Source: an uncultured Bacteroidota bacterium (GTDB taxonomy: Bacteria > Bacteroidota > Bacteroidia > Flavobacteriales > Flavobacteriaceae). Taken from it: a stretch of DNA of 50,051 nucleotides. A program made the translations under genes and the position numbers. The notes beneath the pieces were generated by a model. The model saw nothing but the letters and a program-made list of their open reading frames with translations, did not search any database and had not been told where the DNA came from. The DNA lies in assembly GCA_902626365.1 (NCBI GenBank), contig CACOFE010000009.1, positions 1 through 50,051 of the forward strand. Direction: 5' to 3'. Shown here piece by piece: positions 1-8,141 of this stretch. Numbering within the stretch: the stretch's first letter is position 1; every line of letters begins with the position of its first letter.

Positions 1-849
1 GTCTTTTAAAACTGGGGAATATCCACCTCCCATACTAACTTGTACAGGAATTGAATTCGTTTTGCAATAATCAAATATAAACTTATCTCTTTTTTTACAA
101 CCATTAATTGATACCGAAAGTCTTCCAAGCTTATCATTTTCGATAATATCCACCCCGGATAAATAAAAAATGAAGTCTGGCTCAAAATTTTCTATCAATC
201 TTGGTATTTCATATTTAATTTTATTTAAATATTCTTTGTCTGACGCTCCGTCATTGAAACCATAATCATAATCACTTTTTTCTTTTCTGAAAGGATAGTT
301 TTTTTCACCATGAAATGAAACTGTAAATACATTTTTATTGCACCTGAATATTTCAGCTGTACCATTACCCTGATGTACATCTAGATCTAAGATTAATATT
401 TTATCGCAATAATTATTTTTAATTAAAAAATTTGCAGCAATAGCCTGATCATTTAGGATACAAAAAGCTTCAGCACGATTTGTAAAGGCGTGATGTGTAC
501 CACCTGCAATATTCATAGATATTCCGTATTTTAGAGAATTTAGAGAACACTCTAAAGTGCCTTGAACAATCATTTTTTCTCTTTCTATTAATTGTTTTGA
601 CATTGGAAACCCGATTGTTCTAATTTCTTTCTTGTTAAGTTCTTGATTTTTTAATTTTTCATAGTAATATCTTTCATGAGTCAGAAGTATGATACTATCT
701 TCAATATTACCAGGTTTGAAAAAATTATTTTCAACACAAGTATTTTCAATAATTAGCTGTTCAGGGATTAGCTCATACTTAATCATTGGAAATCTATGAT
801 TTTCCTTTAAAGGATGATTATAAAGAGCATGATGGGCTATTTTAAGCAT
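1..849 (-). CDS. Histone deacetylase/AcuC-like deacetylase (partial, 3' end outside window)
   Basis: The reading frame begins with ATG at 849 and is still open at base 1, so about 283 N-terminal residues are visible and the C-terminus is missing. It shows the motifs of the zinc-dependent arginase/deacetylase superfamily: GGTHHA near residue 116, LDLDVHQGNGTAEIF near residues 148-162 with the D and H metal and catalytic positions, VSFHGE shortly after, and SGVD plus GGGYSP towards the visible end. Bacterial members remove acyl groups from lysines or from small amide substrates; the substrate here cannot be told from sequence. No signal peptide is seen, so it is probably cytoplasmic. It is divergent from the secreted protein starting at 932, with 82 bases between them. 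Family assignment is firm, exact function is not. Confidence 0.9.
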   Translation of the reverse strand, partial: MLKIAHHALYNHPLKENHRFPMIKYELIPEQLIIENTCVENNFFKPGNIEDSIILLTHERYYYEKLKNQELNKKEIRTIGFPMSKQLIEREKMIVQGTLECSLNSLKYGISMNIAGGTHHAFTNRAEAFCILNDQAIAANFLIKNNYCDKILILDLDVHQGNGTAEIFRCNKNVFTVSFHGEKNYPFRKEKSDYDYGFNDGASDKEYLNKIKYEIPRLIENFEPDFIFYLSGVDIIENDKLGRLSVSINGCKKRDKFIFDYCKTNSIPVQVSMGGGYSPVLKD

Positions 850-931
850 AATTATTTATATTAATGAAATAAAATATATATTTAAATAACATAAAATATG
901 CCACATGAGAACTTTCATTTAATTTAGAGAT

Positions 932-2587
932 ATGAAAAAAATCATATATCTATTTTTCATACCTATAATTTCCTTTGCTCAAGAAATTTCTTTAGATTCT
1001 GTACACTATAATCCATTTGTTATCTCTGAAAACACACTTAATTATTTAACTGATAATGGATATACTGACCATTTTTTCGGATCTTACTCACAGGCTATTT
1101 ATACTGATTTTAACAATGATTCTAATAAAGATATAATTATTACTTTGGCTGGAACTCCTTACAAACCAACAGTAATTATAGTTTTATTTTGGGATCTTGA
1201 TTCAAATAAGTTTGTTGAAAATCATAATTATTTAGTTATTGTTGAGGGTGAAGCAGCATTGTGGGACAACACTGTTGGTGATTTCAATGGTGATGGTTTA
1301 AATGATTTGTATGTAGCTGTAGGAAACTATCATGGTGAGTGGGGTCAGCAGCCTGATTATTATCCAATTAATTCGTCTGGAAATATTTCAGGTAATATGC
1401 CTGGTCATTTATTTTTAAATAATGGATCTTCATTTGATTCTCAATTTATTGACAACGCCATGCATGCAAATGGTCATCCAAATTATGAAAGGGGTTATGT
1501 GTATGACGTTGACGGAGATGAAATACCTGACATAATTGTACCATCAGTAAATCAACATCCTGAGAATGTTCCAGCTAACAATTTTCTTGTTAGTAAGTAT
1601 AATGTTAATTCAGAAAATCAAATAATTCATGATTTTATTTATCAATGGGAAAATTCGTTTAATACACCTGACGGATTTTACATTACATCTCATTCAGTCG
1701 TCATAAAAGAATACAACGACAAAATATATATATTATATCCTGGATTTGAGGAGTCTACATCAAATGGTCCCTATTGGTATCCTGAAGTATCAATTTATTC
1801 AAAAGAAATTGATGAAAATGGAGATTTTCAATTACTTGATAAATTTAGACTTCAAAGGTCAGAAAATATTCTTAATCAAGATTCTTTTATAAATCGTGAA
1901 ACTTTTTACATCACAGATCTTGATAACGATGGCAATGAAGAATTTATAATTATGATGTACATCTTAAATGCTACACCGCATGCAGGATTTCATGTTTTCA
2001 ACCATACTGGTGAAGAAATCACTGAGGATTGGTTTATTGGTGACAGTTATTTAGGACATTCAGCAAATGGATTTTATTTTGAAGACTTTAATAATGACGG
2101 AAATATTGATATTTTACTGGTTGACGTATATACAGAAAATTACAGTGAGACCGTTTTTTATTTAAATAATGGCGAAAAATTTGTCATGAAAACAATCGAG
2201 CTTGAACCTAACGGGGGATGGGTTTTTCCTGTAGACATTAATCAAGATGGCATATTTGAAATTTTAAAATTTGACGCTAATTACTCGCAGGAAACTGAAT
2301 TAACTTATACCACATATTTAAATTATTTAGATTATTCAGATGCACTAACTATTGAAGACTCCTCTTTCAATAAGATTTACTTATTTCCTAATCCATCATC
2401 TGACTTTATTCACATAAAAGGAATAGACAAAGAATTGGAGGTGATAGTTACCGACATATTAGGAAAAAAAGTAATGAGGAAATTTGTCAAAGATAAAATT
2501 GATTTTAGCTATCTAGAAAAAGGTATATATTTTCTTAATATAATTGACGGGATTAATACCTCGATTCATAAAATAATTAAAGAGTAG
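932..2587 (+). CDS. Secreted FG-GAP/VCBS repeat protein with type IX sorting domain
   Basis: This 551-residue protein starts with a signal peptide (MKKIIYLFFIPIISFAQ). The body holds at least six calcium-loop-like FG-GAP/VCBS units: DFNNDSNKD, DFNGDGLND, DVDGDEIPD, DLDNDGNEE, DFNNDGNID and DINQDG, each followed by a short hydrophobic strand, as expected for a beta-propeller. The last ~75 residues (FPNPSSDFIHIKG through KGIYFLNI to IIKE) match a type A type IX secretion C-terminal sorting domain. The protein is therefore inferred to cross the outer membrane by the Por/Gld system, which fits porQ at 38486. No catalytic domain is recognised; binding of a carbohydrate or another surface ligand is a guess. 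The next gene begins three bases after its stop. Confidence 0.88.
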   Translation: MKKIIYLFFIPIISFAQEISLDSVHYNPFVISENTLNYLTDNGYTDHFFGSYSQAIYTDFNNDSNKDIIITLAGTPYKPTVIIVLFWDLDSNKFVENHNYLVIVEGEAALWDNTVGDFNGDGLNDLYVAVGNYHGEWGQQPDYYPINSSGNISGNMPGHLFLNNGSSFDSQFIDNAMHANGHPNYERGYVYDVDGDEIPDIIVPSVNQHPENVPANNFLVSKYNVNSENQIIHDFIYQWENSFNTPDGFYITSHSVVIKEYNDKIYILYPGFEESTSNGPYWYPEVSIYSKEIDENGDFQLLDKFRLQRSENILNQDSFINRETFYITDLDNDGNEEFIIMMYILNATPHAGFHVFNHTGEEITEDWFIGDSYLGHSANGFYFEDFNNDGNIDILLVDVYTENYSETVFYLNNGEKFVMKTIELEPNGGWVFPVDINQDGIFEILKFDANYSQETELTYTTYLNYLDYSDALTIEDSSFNKIYLFPNPSSDFIHIKGIDKELEVIVTDILGKKVMRKFVKDKIDFSYLEKGIYFLNIIDGINTSIHKIIKE

Positions 2588-2590
2588 AAA

Positions 2591-2848
2591 ATGATTTCTA
2601 ACTATATATTTATTCTATTACTGTTATGGGGAATTCCAAGCACTTTTTTTAGAAATAAATTCAGAAAGATAGTATATCAAACGGAGGACTGGAAGATTAA
2701 TATAAAACCTGTTTTTATTAAAGAATTAAAAGCACTTTTTTTTAACATTTTTCCAGAAGATGATACATACATTAAAGTAAGAAATCAATATAGAATATAC
2801 TTGATGGTATACTTATTGCTTTTTATCGTTTATATCTTGACAAAATGA
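2591..2848 (+). CDS. Small membrane protein, unknown
   Basis: An 85-residue protein with a hydrophobic segment at about residues 4-20 and another at about 69-83, joined by a basic loop with FRNKFRK and a WKINIKP stretch. This suggests two membrane helices with the loop between them. I do not recognise a family. It starts three bases after the FG-GAP gene, and its TGA overlaps the ATG of the DUF1295 gene (ATGA), which points to translational coupling and a shared transcript. Codon use and base composition are like the neighbours. Confidence 0.6.
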   Translation: MISNYIFILLLLWGIPSTFFRNKFRKIVYQTEDWKINIKPVFIKELKALFFNIFPEDDTYIKVRNQYRIYLMVYLLLFIVYILTK

Positions 2849-3690
2849 AGAACCACATATTTAATATAATATCATCACTGATAGCTTTTTACATACCATT
2901 TCAAATTGCTTTATTAACCGATTTAGTTTTAGTTAAAAATTTAATCTTATTAATTTTTTGTATACAATGGGTAAGCTTTATACCAGCTTATATTTTTCAA
3001 ACCGAAAAGTTTTATGATTTAACAGGTAGTATAACTTATTTGACAGCTGTATTCTACACATTATATGTAACAGGATCAAATAATTTATCTGATTTAATAA
3101 TAGTAGCATGTGTTGCAGTATGGGCAATTAGATTAGGTTCATTTTTATTTATGCGAATACATAAAGCAGGAGAAGATCGCAGGTTTAGAACTATTAAACC
3201 AAATTTTACAAGGTTTTTAATGACATGGACTCTTCAAGGTATGTGGGTGTCAATGTGCTTGTTATGTGTTTTAACAGCACTTTCATCTTATTCTGGAGTA
3301 ATAATGAATAGCATATTCTTTATCGGTTTAATAGTCTTTATTTTAGGTTTATCTATTGAAATAATTGCCGATTATCAAAAAACAGTTTTTCGGAGAAATA
3401 TTGAAAATAAAGATAAATTTATAACAACAGGATTATGGTCTTTATCCAGACATCCTAATTATTTTGGCGAAATTTTATTGTGGACTGGTGTTGCAGTTAT
3501 GTCAATTTCATCTTTGCAAGGTCTTCAATTTATAACACTTATTTCCCCAATATTTGTTTATATCCTGCTTGTTTACATCTCAGGCGTTAGAATTCTTGAA
3601 GATCAAGCCAAAAAAAAATGGGGACACCTTGATTCATTCAAAGAATACTTAAAAAACACACCGAGGCTTTTTTTTAAAATTTTTGGTTAA
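2845..3690 (+). CDS. DUF1295 / steroid 5-alpha reductase-like membrane protein
   Basis: A 281-residue protein with about seven hydrophobic segments. The C-terminal half carries the DUF1295 signature: a helix, then IENKDKFITTGLWSLSRHPN followed by YFGEILLWTG, and near the end the ILEDQAKKKWG and YLKNTPR segments. The SRHPNYFGE motif is shared with steroid 5-alpha reductases and isoprenylcysteine methyltransferase-type enzymes, where it lies at the cofactor-binding site. It is likely an inner-membrane enzyme acting on a lipid; the substrate is unknown. Its start overlaps the stop of the upstream small membrane protein, so the two are probably coupled. Confidence 0.85.
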   Translation: MKNHIFNIISSLIAFYIPFQIALLTDLVLVKNLILLIFCIQWVSFIPAYIFQTEKFYDLTGSITYLTAVFYTLYVTGSNNLSDLIIVACVAVWAIRLGSFLFMRIHKAGEDRRFRTIKPNFTRFLMTWTLQGMWVSMCLLCVLTALSSYSGVIMNSIFFIGLIVFILGLSIEIIADYQKTVFRRNIENKDKFITTGLWSLSRHPNYFGEILLWTGVAVMSISSLQGLQFITLISPIFVYILLVYISGVRILEDQAKKKWGHLDSFKEYLKNTPRLFFKIFG

Positions 3691-3715
3691 TTTTAATGCC
3701 ATTAAATTAACCAAC

Positions 3716-4258
3716 ATGAAGAAACTACTATTTATAGCCTTTTTATTTCCAATTTTCGTCTTTTCACAAAACCCAATGATTAAGAAGGAAATGAATCCGA
3801 TTATGAAGAAAAAAATGGAAATTAAAAAGAAAAAAAATCTTGATTCAAAACCACTTGAAATGAAGAAGAAAGTTGAAAAGACAATTATTAATTTGTGGGA
3901 AGAGTATAGTAGGGCATTTGAGTACTCTGATTTTGAAAAGATTAAAACTTATTTCACATATCCTGTTACATTCTCATTACTCGGAAATCCAGTTATTGTT
4001 AAAAATGAAAATGATTTAATCAAATTATACAATCAAATTAGATCCAATGTTCAAGAAGGTTATAAGTACAGTAAATTAGAAAAATCTAGAATTATTTGGA
4101 TTTCAAAAGAAATTTGCATGGTTGATGCTACATACTCAAGATTTAACGAAAATTATGAAAGAATATTCACTGGTAGAGGGTTATATATGTATAAAAGAGT
4201 AGATAAGTCTTGGAAAATGTTTTCAATGTCTGGCGTCGAAATAAATAATAAAAAATAA
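3716..4258 (+). CDS. Exported NTF2-like protein
   Basis: I choose the ATG at 3716 because it gives a signal peptide (MKKLLFIAFLFPIFVFSQ), whereas an upstream ATG at 3683 lies within the previous gene's end and would prefix polar residues. The product is about 180 residues. After the signal comes a lysine- and methionine-rich linker of roughly 40 residues with repeated K-E-M/K-K runs, then a C-terminal domain from about residue 52 with the look of a SnoaL/DUF4440-type NTF2 fold (WEEYSRAFEYSDFEKIKTYF, VDATYSRFNENYERIFTGRG, YKRVDKSWKMFSMSGVE). Bacterial exported NTF2-like domains often bind small ligands, but no catalytic residues can be assigned. It ends one base before the next gene. Confidence 0.7.
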   Translation: MKKLLFIAFLFPIFVFSQNPMIKKEMNPIMKKKMEIKKKKNLDSKPLEMKKKVEKTIINLWEEYSRAFEYSDFEKIKTYFTYPVTFSLLGNPVIVKNENDLIKLYNQIRSNVQEGYKYSKLEKSRIIWISKEICMVDATYSRFNENYERIFTGRGLYMYKRVDKSWKMFSMSGVEINNKK

Positions 4259-4259
4259 T

Positions 4260-4784
4260 ATGAAAAAATTCTTTTCTTTTTCTGAAACAATAAGCGGAAA
4301 GACCTTCTTTTTAAGAACTTTATTTACAGTAGTTTTATCTTTTCCTATTCTTGTTGCTTTAATCTCTAAATGGACTTCTTATTTTATGTCATTGGGTAAT
4401 TTCGATATTTCTGATCCATCAATGGAGAACCAGACGGAGATACAATCTTTTGGCGATGAATTAGCTCAAAAGATGGCAGAGAATCCAGAATTTTATTTGA
4501 ATGATTTTATGGATTCTTTCACAATTGGGTGGATTTTCATATTCATTCTTACTATGATTCCTCCAATTTGGTTTGGGCTAGCAACTTATTACAAAAGAGT
4601 TTCTGCACTTTTCTATGATCAAAGAAAAGAGATTTTCGCTGCTTTAATTCTATTTGAAATTGTTTCAGATTACATTGTATTAAGTAATTCAGGTATTATA
4701 ACTACTATGGTTTCATTAATTGGATTGATAATATTTGGATTCCTGACTTTAAATAACTCTAAATTTGAAAAACATGAAGGTTAA
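4260..4784 (+). CDS. DUF805-like membrane protein
   Basis: A 174-residue protein with an N-terminal FSFSETISGKTFFLRTLF segment followed by four apparent membrane helices (about residues 18-38, 88-108, 120-140 and 146-165). Between the first two lies a ~45-residue acidic, polar loop rich in methionine, glutamate and glutamine. The Y-K-R-V-S-A-L-F-Y-D segment after helix two recalls the R-R-L-H-D motif of DUF805 proteins, but the match is loose. Function is unknown. It is one base behind the NTF2-like gene and overlaps the RidA-like gene, so it sits in the same transcript. Confidence 0.55.
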   Translation: MKKFFSFSETISGKTFFLRTLFTVVLSFPILVALISKWTSYFMSLGNFDISDPSMENQTEIQSFGDELAQKMAENPEFYLNDFMDSFTIGWIFIFILTMIPPIWFGLATYYKRVSALFYDQRKEIFAALILFEIVSDYIVLSNSGIITTMVSLIGLIIFGFLTLNNSKFEKHEG

Positions 4785-5259
4785 GTATCTAATTATTGTT
4801 TTTTTATTTAACTCATGTCTATCCTTAAAATTTGGAAACAAAGAGGTTAGAAATAGTACATTTGAAAATCAAGAAACAATTGAATTTATCAATTCTCAAG
4901 CGAATATTGATAGGGGTTACCCATTTTCTGAAGCAACAGTTGTGAATGGTATAATATATTTGTCAGGAGAAATAGGCACATTGCCTGATGGATCTCTTAT
5001 AGCTGGCGGTATTGTTCAAGAAACTCGTCAAACGCTTACTAATATTAAAAACAAGTTAGAAAAGATAGGTGGTACAATGGACGACATATTTAAATGTACT
5101 TGTATGCTTTCTGATATAAAAGATTGGCCTCTTATGAGTCAAGAGTATAAAAAATTCTTTAATCCTAATAAACTTCCAGCTAGGAGTGCCTTTGCGGGCA
5201 GCGGTCTAGCTCTAGGAGCCAAGCTTGAAATAGAGTGTATGGCTATAAAAAGAAATTAA
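4774..5259 (+). CDS. RidA/YjgF family protein with lipoprotein-type signal
   Basis: I choose the ATG at 4774 over a TTG at 4765 because it starts directly at the signal sequence. The first ~16 residues (MKVKYLIIVFLFNSCLS) look like a lipoprotein signal with Cys at a lipobox (FNSC). The rest is a RidA (YjgF/YER057c/UK114) domain, which in other proteins hydrolyses enamine/imine intermediates such as 2-aminoacrylate and forms trimers. Expected features are present: the GYPFSEATVVNGIIYLSGEI strand region, CTCMLSDIKDWPLM, the PARSAF arginine that binds the substrate carboxylate, and KLEIECMAI with the conserved glutamate. Export of a RidA domain is less usual than cytoplasmic location. The start overlaps the upstream gene by 11 bases. 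Confidence 0.82.
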   Translation: MKVKYLIIVFLFNSCLSLKFGNKEVRNSTFENQETIEFINSQANIDRGYPFSEATVVNGIIYLSGEIGTLPDGSLIAGGIVQETRQTLTNIKNKLEKIGGTMDDIFKCTCMLSDIKDWPLMSQEYKKFFNPNKLPARSAFAGSGLALGAKLEIECMAIKRN

Positions 5260-5262
5260 ACT

Positions 5263-5391
5263 TTGTTAAAAAATAAAACTTTTTGGATTTTTTTAATGAT
5301 AATCATCCCCCTAATAGGTTTATTATTTAAAATATATGCCCTTTTTTTAATTCTTCCGCTAGGGCTTTTCTTTAAAGATAAGTCTAAGTAA
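5263..5391 (+). CDS. Possible 42-residue membrane peptide
   Basis: A TTG at 5263, three bases after the RidA-like stop, opens a 42-codon frame ending with TAA at 5389-5391. The product is strongly hydrophobic (FWIFLMIIIPLIGLLFKIYA then LFLILPLGLFF) with a basic tail (KDKSK), compatible with a hairpin of two short helices. It fills the otherwise empty gap before the convergent permease gene and overlaps its stop by 8 bases. Support is only position, composition and an intact frame; it could be a chance open frame in AT-rich DNA. Confidence 0.4.
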   Translation: MLKNKTFWIFLMIIIPLIGLLFKIYALFLILPLGLFFKDKSK

Positions 5392-6190
5392 ACTCGATTA
5401 AAAGAATAAGTAATCCGATTAATATCACGAATAAACCAAAAACCATTTTTAACTTATTGTCGGCCACTTTTTGAGAAAATAATTGTCCAATAAAAATTCC
5501 AATTACAGAAATTAATGTGAATGTGAGTAAAAACACCCAGTCAATTTCAAGATTTTGAACATCACCTAAAAATCCAATAAGAGATTTTAATGAAATAATA
5601 GCTAAAGATGTAGCAATTGCTACTTTCATTCTTAGGTCTGAAAGAATTACAAGTATTGGAATAATTATAAATCCTCCTCCAGCACCTATTAATCCAGTTA
5701 AAAAACCTATAAGTGATCCTTCAGTAAATATTAATAATTTATTTGGAGCAATTGTCTTTGTCTGTTTCAATCCGACAATTGTTTTTGGAGTTCGTTTAAT
5801 CATTAGAAATCCCGCAACAAGCATTAATAAAGAAAATAATAACATAATTAATTGATCTTTGCTTAGAAATACTGATCCTGAATTTATTATTGTTTCAGGA
5901 ATTAAATGAATCACATATTTTCTCGTCAAATACACAGTAATTACTGCTGAAAATGAGAAGAGAAGAGTTGATGAGTAATTTATAAGCTTATCTCTCAAAT
6001 TTTTAATTGAGCCAATTAATGAGGTCGTACCAACAATAAAAAGAGAATATGCGGTAGCTGTGACTGGATTAATTCCAAATAAGTAAACTAGAATCGGTAC
6101 AGAAAGGATAGATCCGCCACTTCCTATTAGTCCTAAAATAAGACCAACCATAAAAGCTCCAAAAAATCCTAATAATTCAAATGTTTCCAA
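5384..6190 (-). CDS. TauE/SafE (TSUP) family permease
   Basis: A 268-residue protein with about eight membrane helices in two similar halves. Each half has the glycine-rich motif of the TSUP family: GLILGLIGSGGSILSVP near residues 16-32 and GFLTGLIGAGGGFIIIPIL near residues 162-180. Members export or import sulfite, sulfoacetate, taurine-derived or other organosulfur anions across the inner membrane; substrate specificity cannot be read here. The start is an ATG at 6190, 106 bases from the divergent gene at 6297. Its 3' end overlaps the end of the small peptide frame coming from the other side. Confidence 0.88.
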   Translation of the reverse strand: METFELLGFFGAFMVGLILGLIGSGGSILSVPILVYLFGINPVTATAYSLFIVGTTSLIGSIKNLRDKLINYSSTLLFSFSAVITVYLTRKYVIHLIPETIINSGSVFLSKDQLIMLLFSLLMLVAGFLMIKRTPKTIVGLKQTKTIAPNKLLIFTEGSLIGFLTGLIGAGGGFIIIPILVILSDLRMKVAIATSLAIISLKSLIGFLGDVQNLEIDWVFLLTFTLISVIGIFIGQLFSQKVADNKLKMVFGLFVILIGLLILLIEFT

Positions 6191-6214
6191 TGAAAATATT
6201 TAGTTTGTTTACAC

Positions 6215-6235
6215 AAGATAAGTGTTAAGATAAGT
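6215..6235. repeat. Tandem 9-base direct repeat in divergent intergenic region
   Basis: AAGATAAGT occurs at 6215-6223 and again at 6227-6235, separated by GTT, giving a 12-base period. It lies between the divergent TauE/SafE gene and the secreted protein gene, close to where the upstream element of either promoter would fall. A spacing of about one helical turn suits a dimeric regulator binding in tandem, but no regulator is identified. Confidence 0.45.
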
Positions 6236-6267
6236 TTAATATTTTAAAATCTGACCTTCATTTTAAA

Positions 6268-6275
6268 TATCTTTG
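6268..6275 (+). promoter_or_regulatory. -7 box TATCTTTG upstream of secreted protein
   Basis: An exact match to the Bacteroidota -7 element TAnnTTTG, 21 bases before the ATG at 6297, which would give a 5' leader of about 15 bases. No good TTTG is seen at the -33 position. Confidence 0.5.
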
Positions 6276-6296
6276 CAAGAGATTATTTAGAAGATA

Positions 6297-6947
6297 ATGC
6301 AGCACTACAAATTATTATTTATATTTCTTTTTCTATTTGTAAATTCTCTTGCCCAAGAAACTGCAATTAAGTCCTTGAAAATAAAATCCTTAGATACAAA
6401 TAATATAAATAAAGAGAGTTTTAATCTCAATAGGATTAAGCCAATGGGTCTTACTAATAAAGAGAAAAAAAAATTCTTTGACTATAATTTAGATTTTGAT
6501 ATTAATTCAAGTAAACAAGAAATTGATATCACAAATAGAACTGATTTGGTAACGCCAACTTGGAAAATCCGTCAAACATTTAATGAAGGTGGTGTGAACA
6601 AATCTAAGTTTAGCAAAGATTTTTATTTAGGCGATTTAGAAACCAATTCTGAATACATAATAATCAAATGTAGAGATCATGAATATGTTGATGGTGACAG
6701 AATTAGACTCATGATAAACGGAGCTGTGATACACCCAAATATTTCATTATCGTCCATGTTTTATGTAGTGGATGTAGATCTTGATGATGGATACAATAAT
6801 ATTGATTTTATTGCATTGAACGAGGGGGAGTCAAGCCCTAATACAGCTCAACTAATTGTGCTTGATGAATTTGGTAAACAACTTTCAAATAAAAAATGGT
6901 TGATATCAACTGGTTATAAGGCTAAGCTGGTTGTTTTTAAAAAATAG
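6297..6947 (+). CDS. Secreted protein, unknown
   Basis: A 216-residue protein with a signal peptide (MQHYKLLFIFLFLFVNSLAQ). A polar stretch of about 85 residues follows, then a compact domain from about residue 95 with YIIIKCRDHEYVDGDRIRLM, a segment INGAVIHPNISL, and DVDLDDGYNNIDFIALNEGE. The VDGDRIRLMING pattern resembles a beta-sandwich found in other Bacteroidota secreted proteins, but I cannot name the family. There is no type IX sorting domain, so it is likely periplasmic or outer-membrane associated. The gene has its own -7 box and converges on dnaN with one base between stops. Confidence 0.65.
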   Translation: MQHYKLLFIFLFLFVNSLAQETAIKSLKIKSLDTNNINKESFNLNRIKPMGLTNKEKKKFFDYNLDFDINSSKQEIDITNRTDLVTPTWKIRQTFNEGGVNKSKFSKDFYLGDLETNSEYIIIKCRDHEYVDGDRIRLMINGAVIHPNISLSSMFYVVDVDLDDGYNNIDFIALNEGESSPNTAQLIVLDEFGKQLSNKKWLISTGYKAKLVVFKK

Positions 6948-6948
6948 C

Positions 6949-8064
6949 TTAGTTGTTGAGCATAACAGGCATTACTAGCATTATAAGTTCTTCATCATCT
7001 GAATATCCATCTATAGGTTTAAGAATTCCCGCCCTGTTGGGAAGACTCATTTCCAACTTAACCTCCTTACAATCTAAATTATTAGTCATTTCAATTAGGA
7101 ATCTTGAATTAAAACCAATTTCGATATCTTCCCCTTTGTAATCACAGGTTAATCTTTCTTCAGCTTTATTACTAAAATCAACATCTTCTGCTGAAATATT
7201 CAGTTCAGCTCCTGCAATTTTAAGTCTAACCTGATGTGTTGTTTTATTTGAAAAAATTGATACTCTCTTAAGAGAACTAAGCAACAGAGATCTGTCAATA
7301 GTTAAAATATTTGGATTTTCTATTGGAATGACTGCTTCATAGTTAGGATATTGTCCATCTATTAATCTACATATAACAGTTAAACCATCCATATCAAATT
7401 TAGCATTTGAATTGTTATACTCTATTGTCACTTCATGATCAGAATCAATAATGTTTTTTAAAAGATTTAAAGGTTTTTTAGGCATTATAAATTCTGCTAG
7501 TGTAGTTGCCTTTAAATCATTTCTTTTGTATTTGACCAACTTATGAGCATCAGTTGCAACAAAAGTTAAATTATCAGAACTTAACTGAAAAAAAACACCA
7601 CTCATAACAGGTCTTAAATCATCGTTTCCAGAAGCAAATATTGTTGAATTAATAGCCTTTGCCAAAACCATACTTGAAATCTTAGTGCTTGAGGGATTAT
7701 CAAGAGTAATAGTTTTTGGAAATTGATCACCTTCTGTATATGCTAAGGCATATTTTCCATGATTTGAGCTAATTTCAACTGTGTTATTATCTTCCACAGT
7801 AAAAGTAAGTGGTTGCTCTGGAAATGTTTTTAATGTATCAATCAGAAGTTTTGAGGGTATTGCTACTGAACCTTTGCTTGAGCTATCAACTTCCATAGAT
7901 GATATCATTGTGGTTTCAAGATCACTTGACGTTATTTTTAATTTAGAACCATCTAAATCAAATAAAAAATGGTCCAAAACTGGAATTGTATTTGAGGTAT
8001 TTATTACACCTCCAAGGATTTGAAGTTTCTTTAAAAGTGTATTACTTGAAACAATGAATTTCAT
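6949..8064 (-). CDS. dnaN: DNA polymerase III subunit beta (sliding clamp)
   Basis: A 371-residue protein of normal length for DnaN. It begins MKFIVSSNTLLKKLQILGGV and shows the three-fold clamp architecture: SSDLETTM near residue 40 in domain 1, DLRPVMSGVFFQ and FVATDAHKLV in domain 2 (about residues 140-170), and a C-terminal end YSDDEELIMLVMPVML with the conserved MPM-type tail that lines the client-binding groove. It forms a dimeric ring that tethers the replicative polymerase to DNA. No other replication-initiation genes are nearby, which is usual for Bacteroidota where dnaN is not always beside dnaA. Confidence 0.97.
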   Translation of the reverse strand: MKFIVSSNTLLKKLQILGGVINTSNTIPVLDHFLFDLDGSKLKITSSDLETTMISSMEVDSSSKGSVAIPSKLLIDTLKTFPEQPLTFTVEDNNTVEISSNHGKYALAYTEGDQFPKTITLDNPSSTKISSMVLAKAINSTIFASGNDDLRPVMSGVFFQLSSDNLTFVATDAHKLVKYKRNDLKATTLAEFIMPKKPLNLLKNIIDSDHEVTIEYNNSNAKFDMDGLTVICRLIDGQYPNYEAVIPIENPNILTIDRSLLLSSLKRVSIFSNKTTHQVRLKIAGAELNISAEDVDFSNKAEERLTCDYKGEDIEIGFNSRFLIEMTNNLDCKEVKLEMSLPNRAGILKPIDGYSDDEELIMLVMPVMLNN

Positions 8065-8087
8065 AGATTATAATTAGAAATTATTAA

Positions 8088-8095
8088 CAAATATA
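8088..8095 (-). promoter_or_regulatory. -7 box TATATTTG upstream of dnaN
   Basis: Read on the minus strand this is TATATTTG, an exact TAnnTTTG match 23 bases before the dnaN ATG at 8064. The -33 region is AT-rich without a clear TTTG. Confidence 0.5.
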
Positions 8096-8141
8096 TCATA
8101 TTGATAAATTATTCTTAAATAAACTTATTAACATAAATGAT

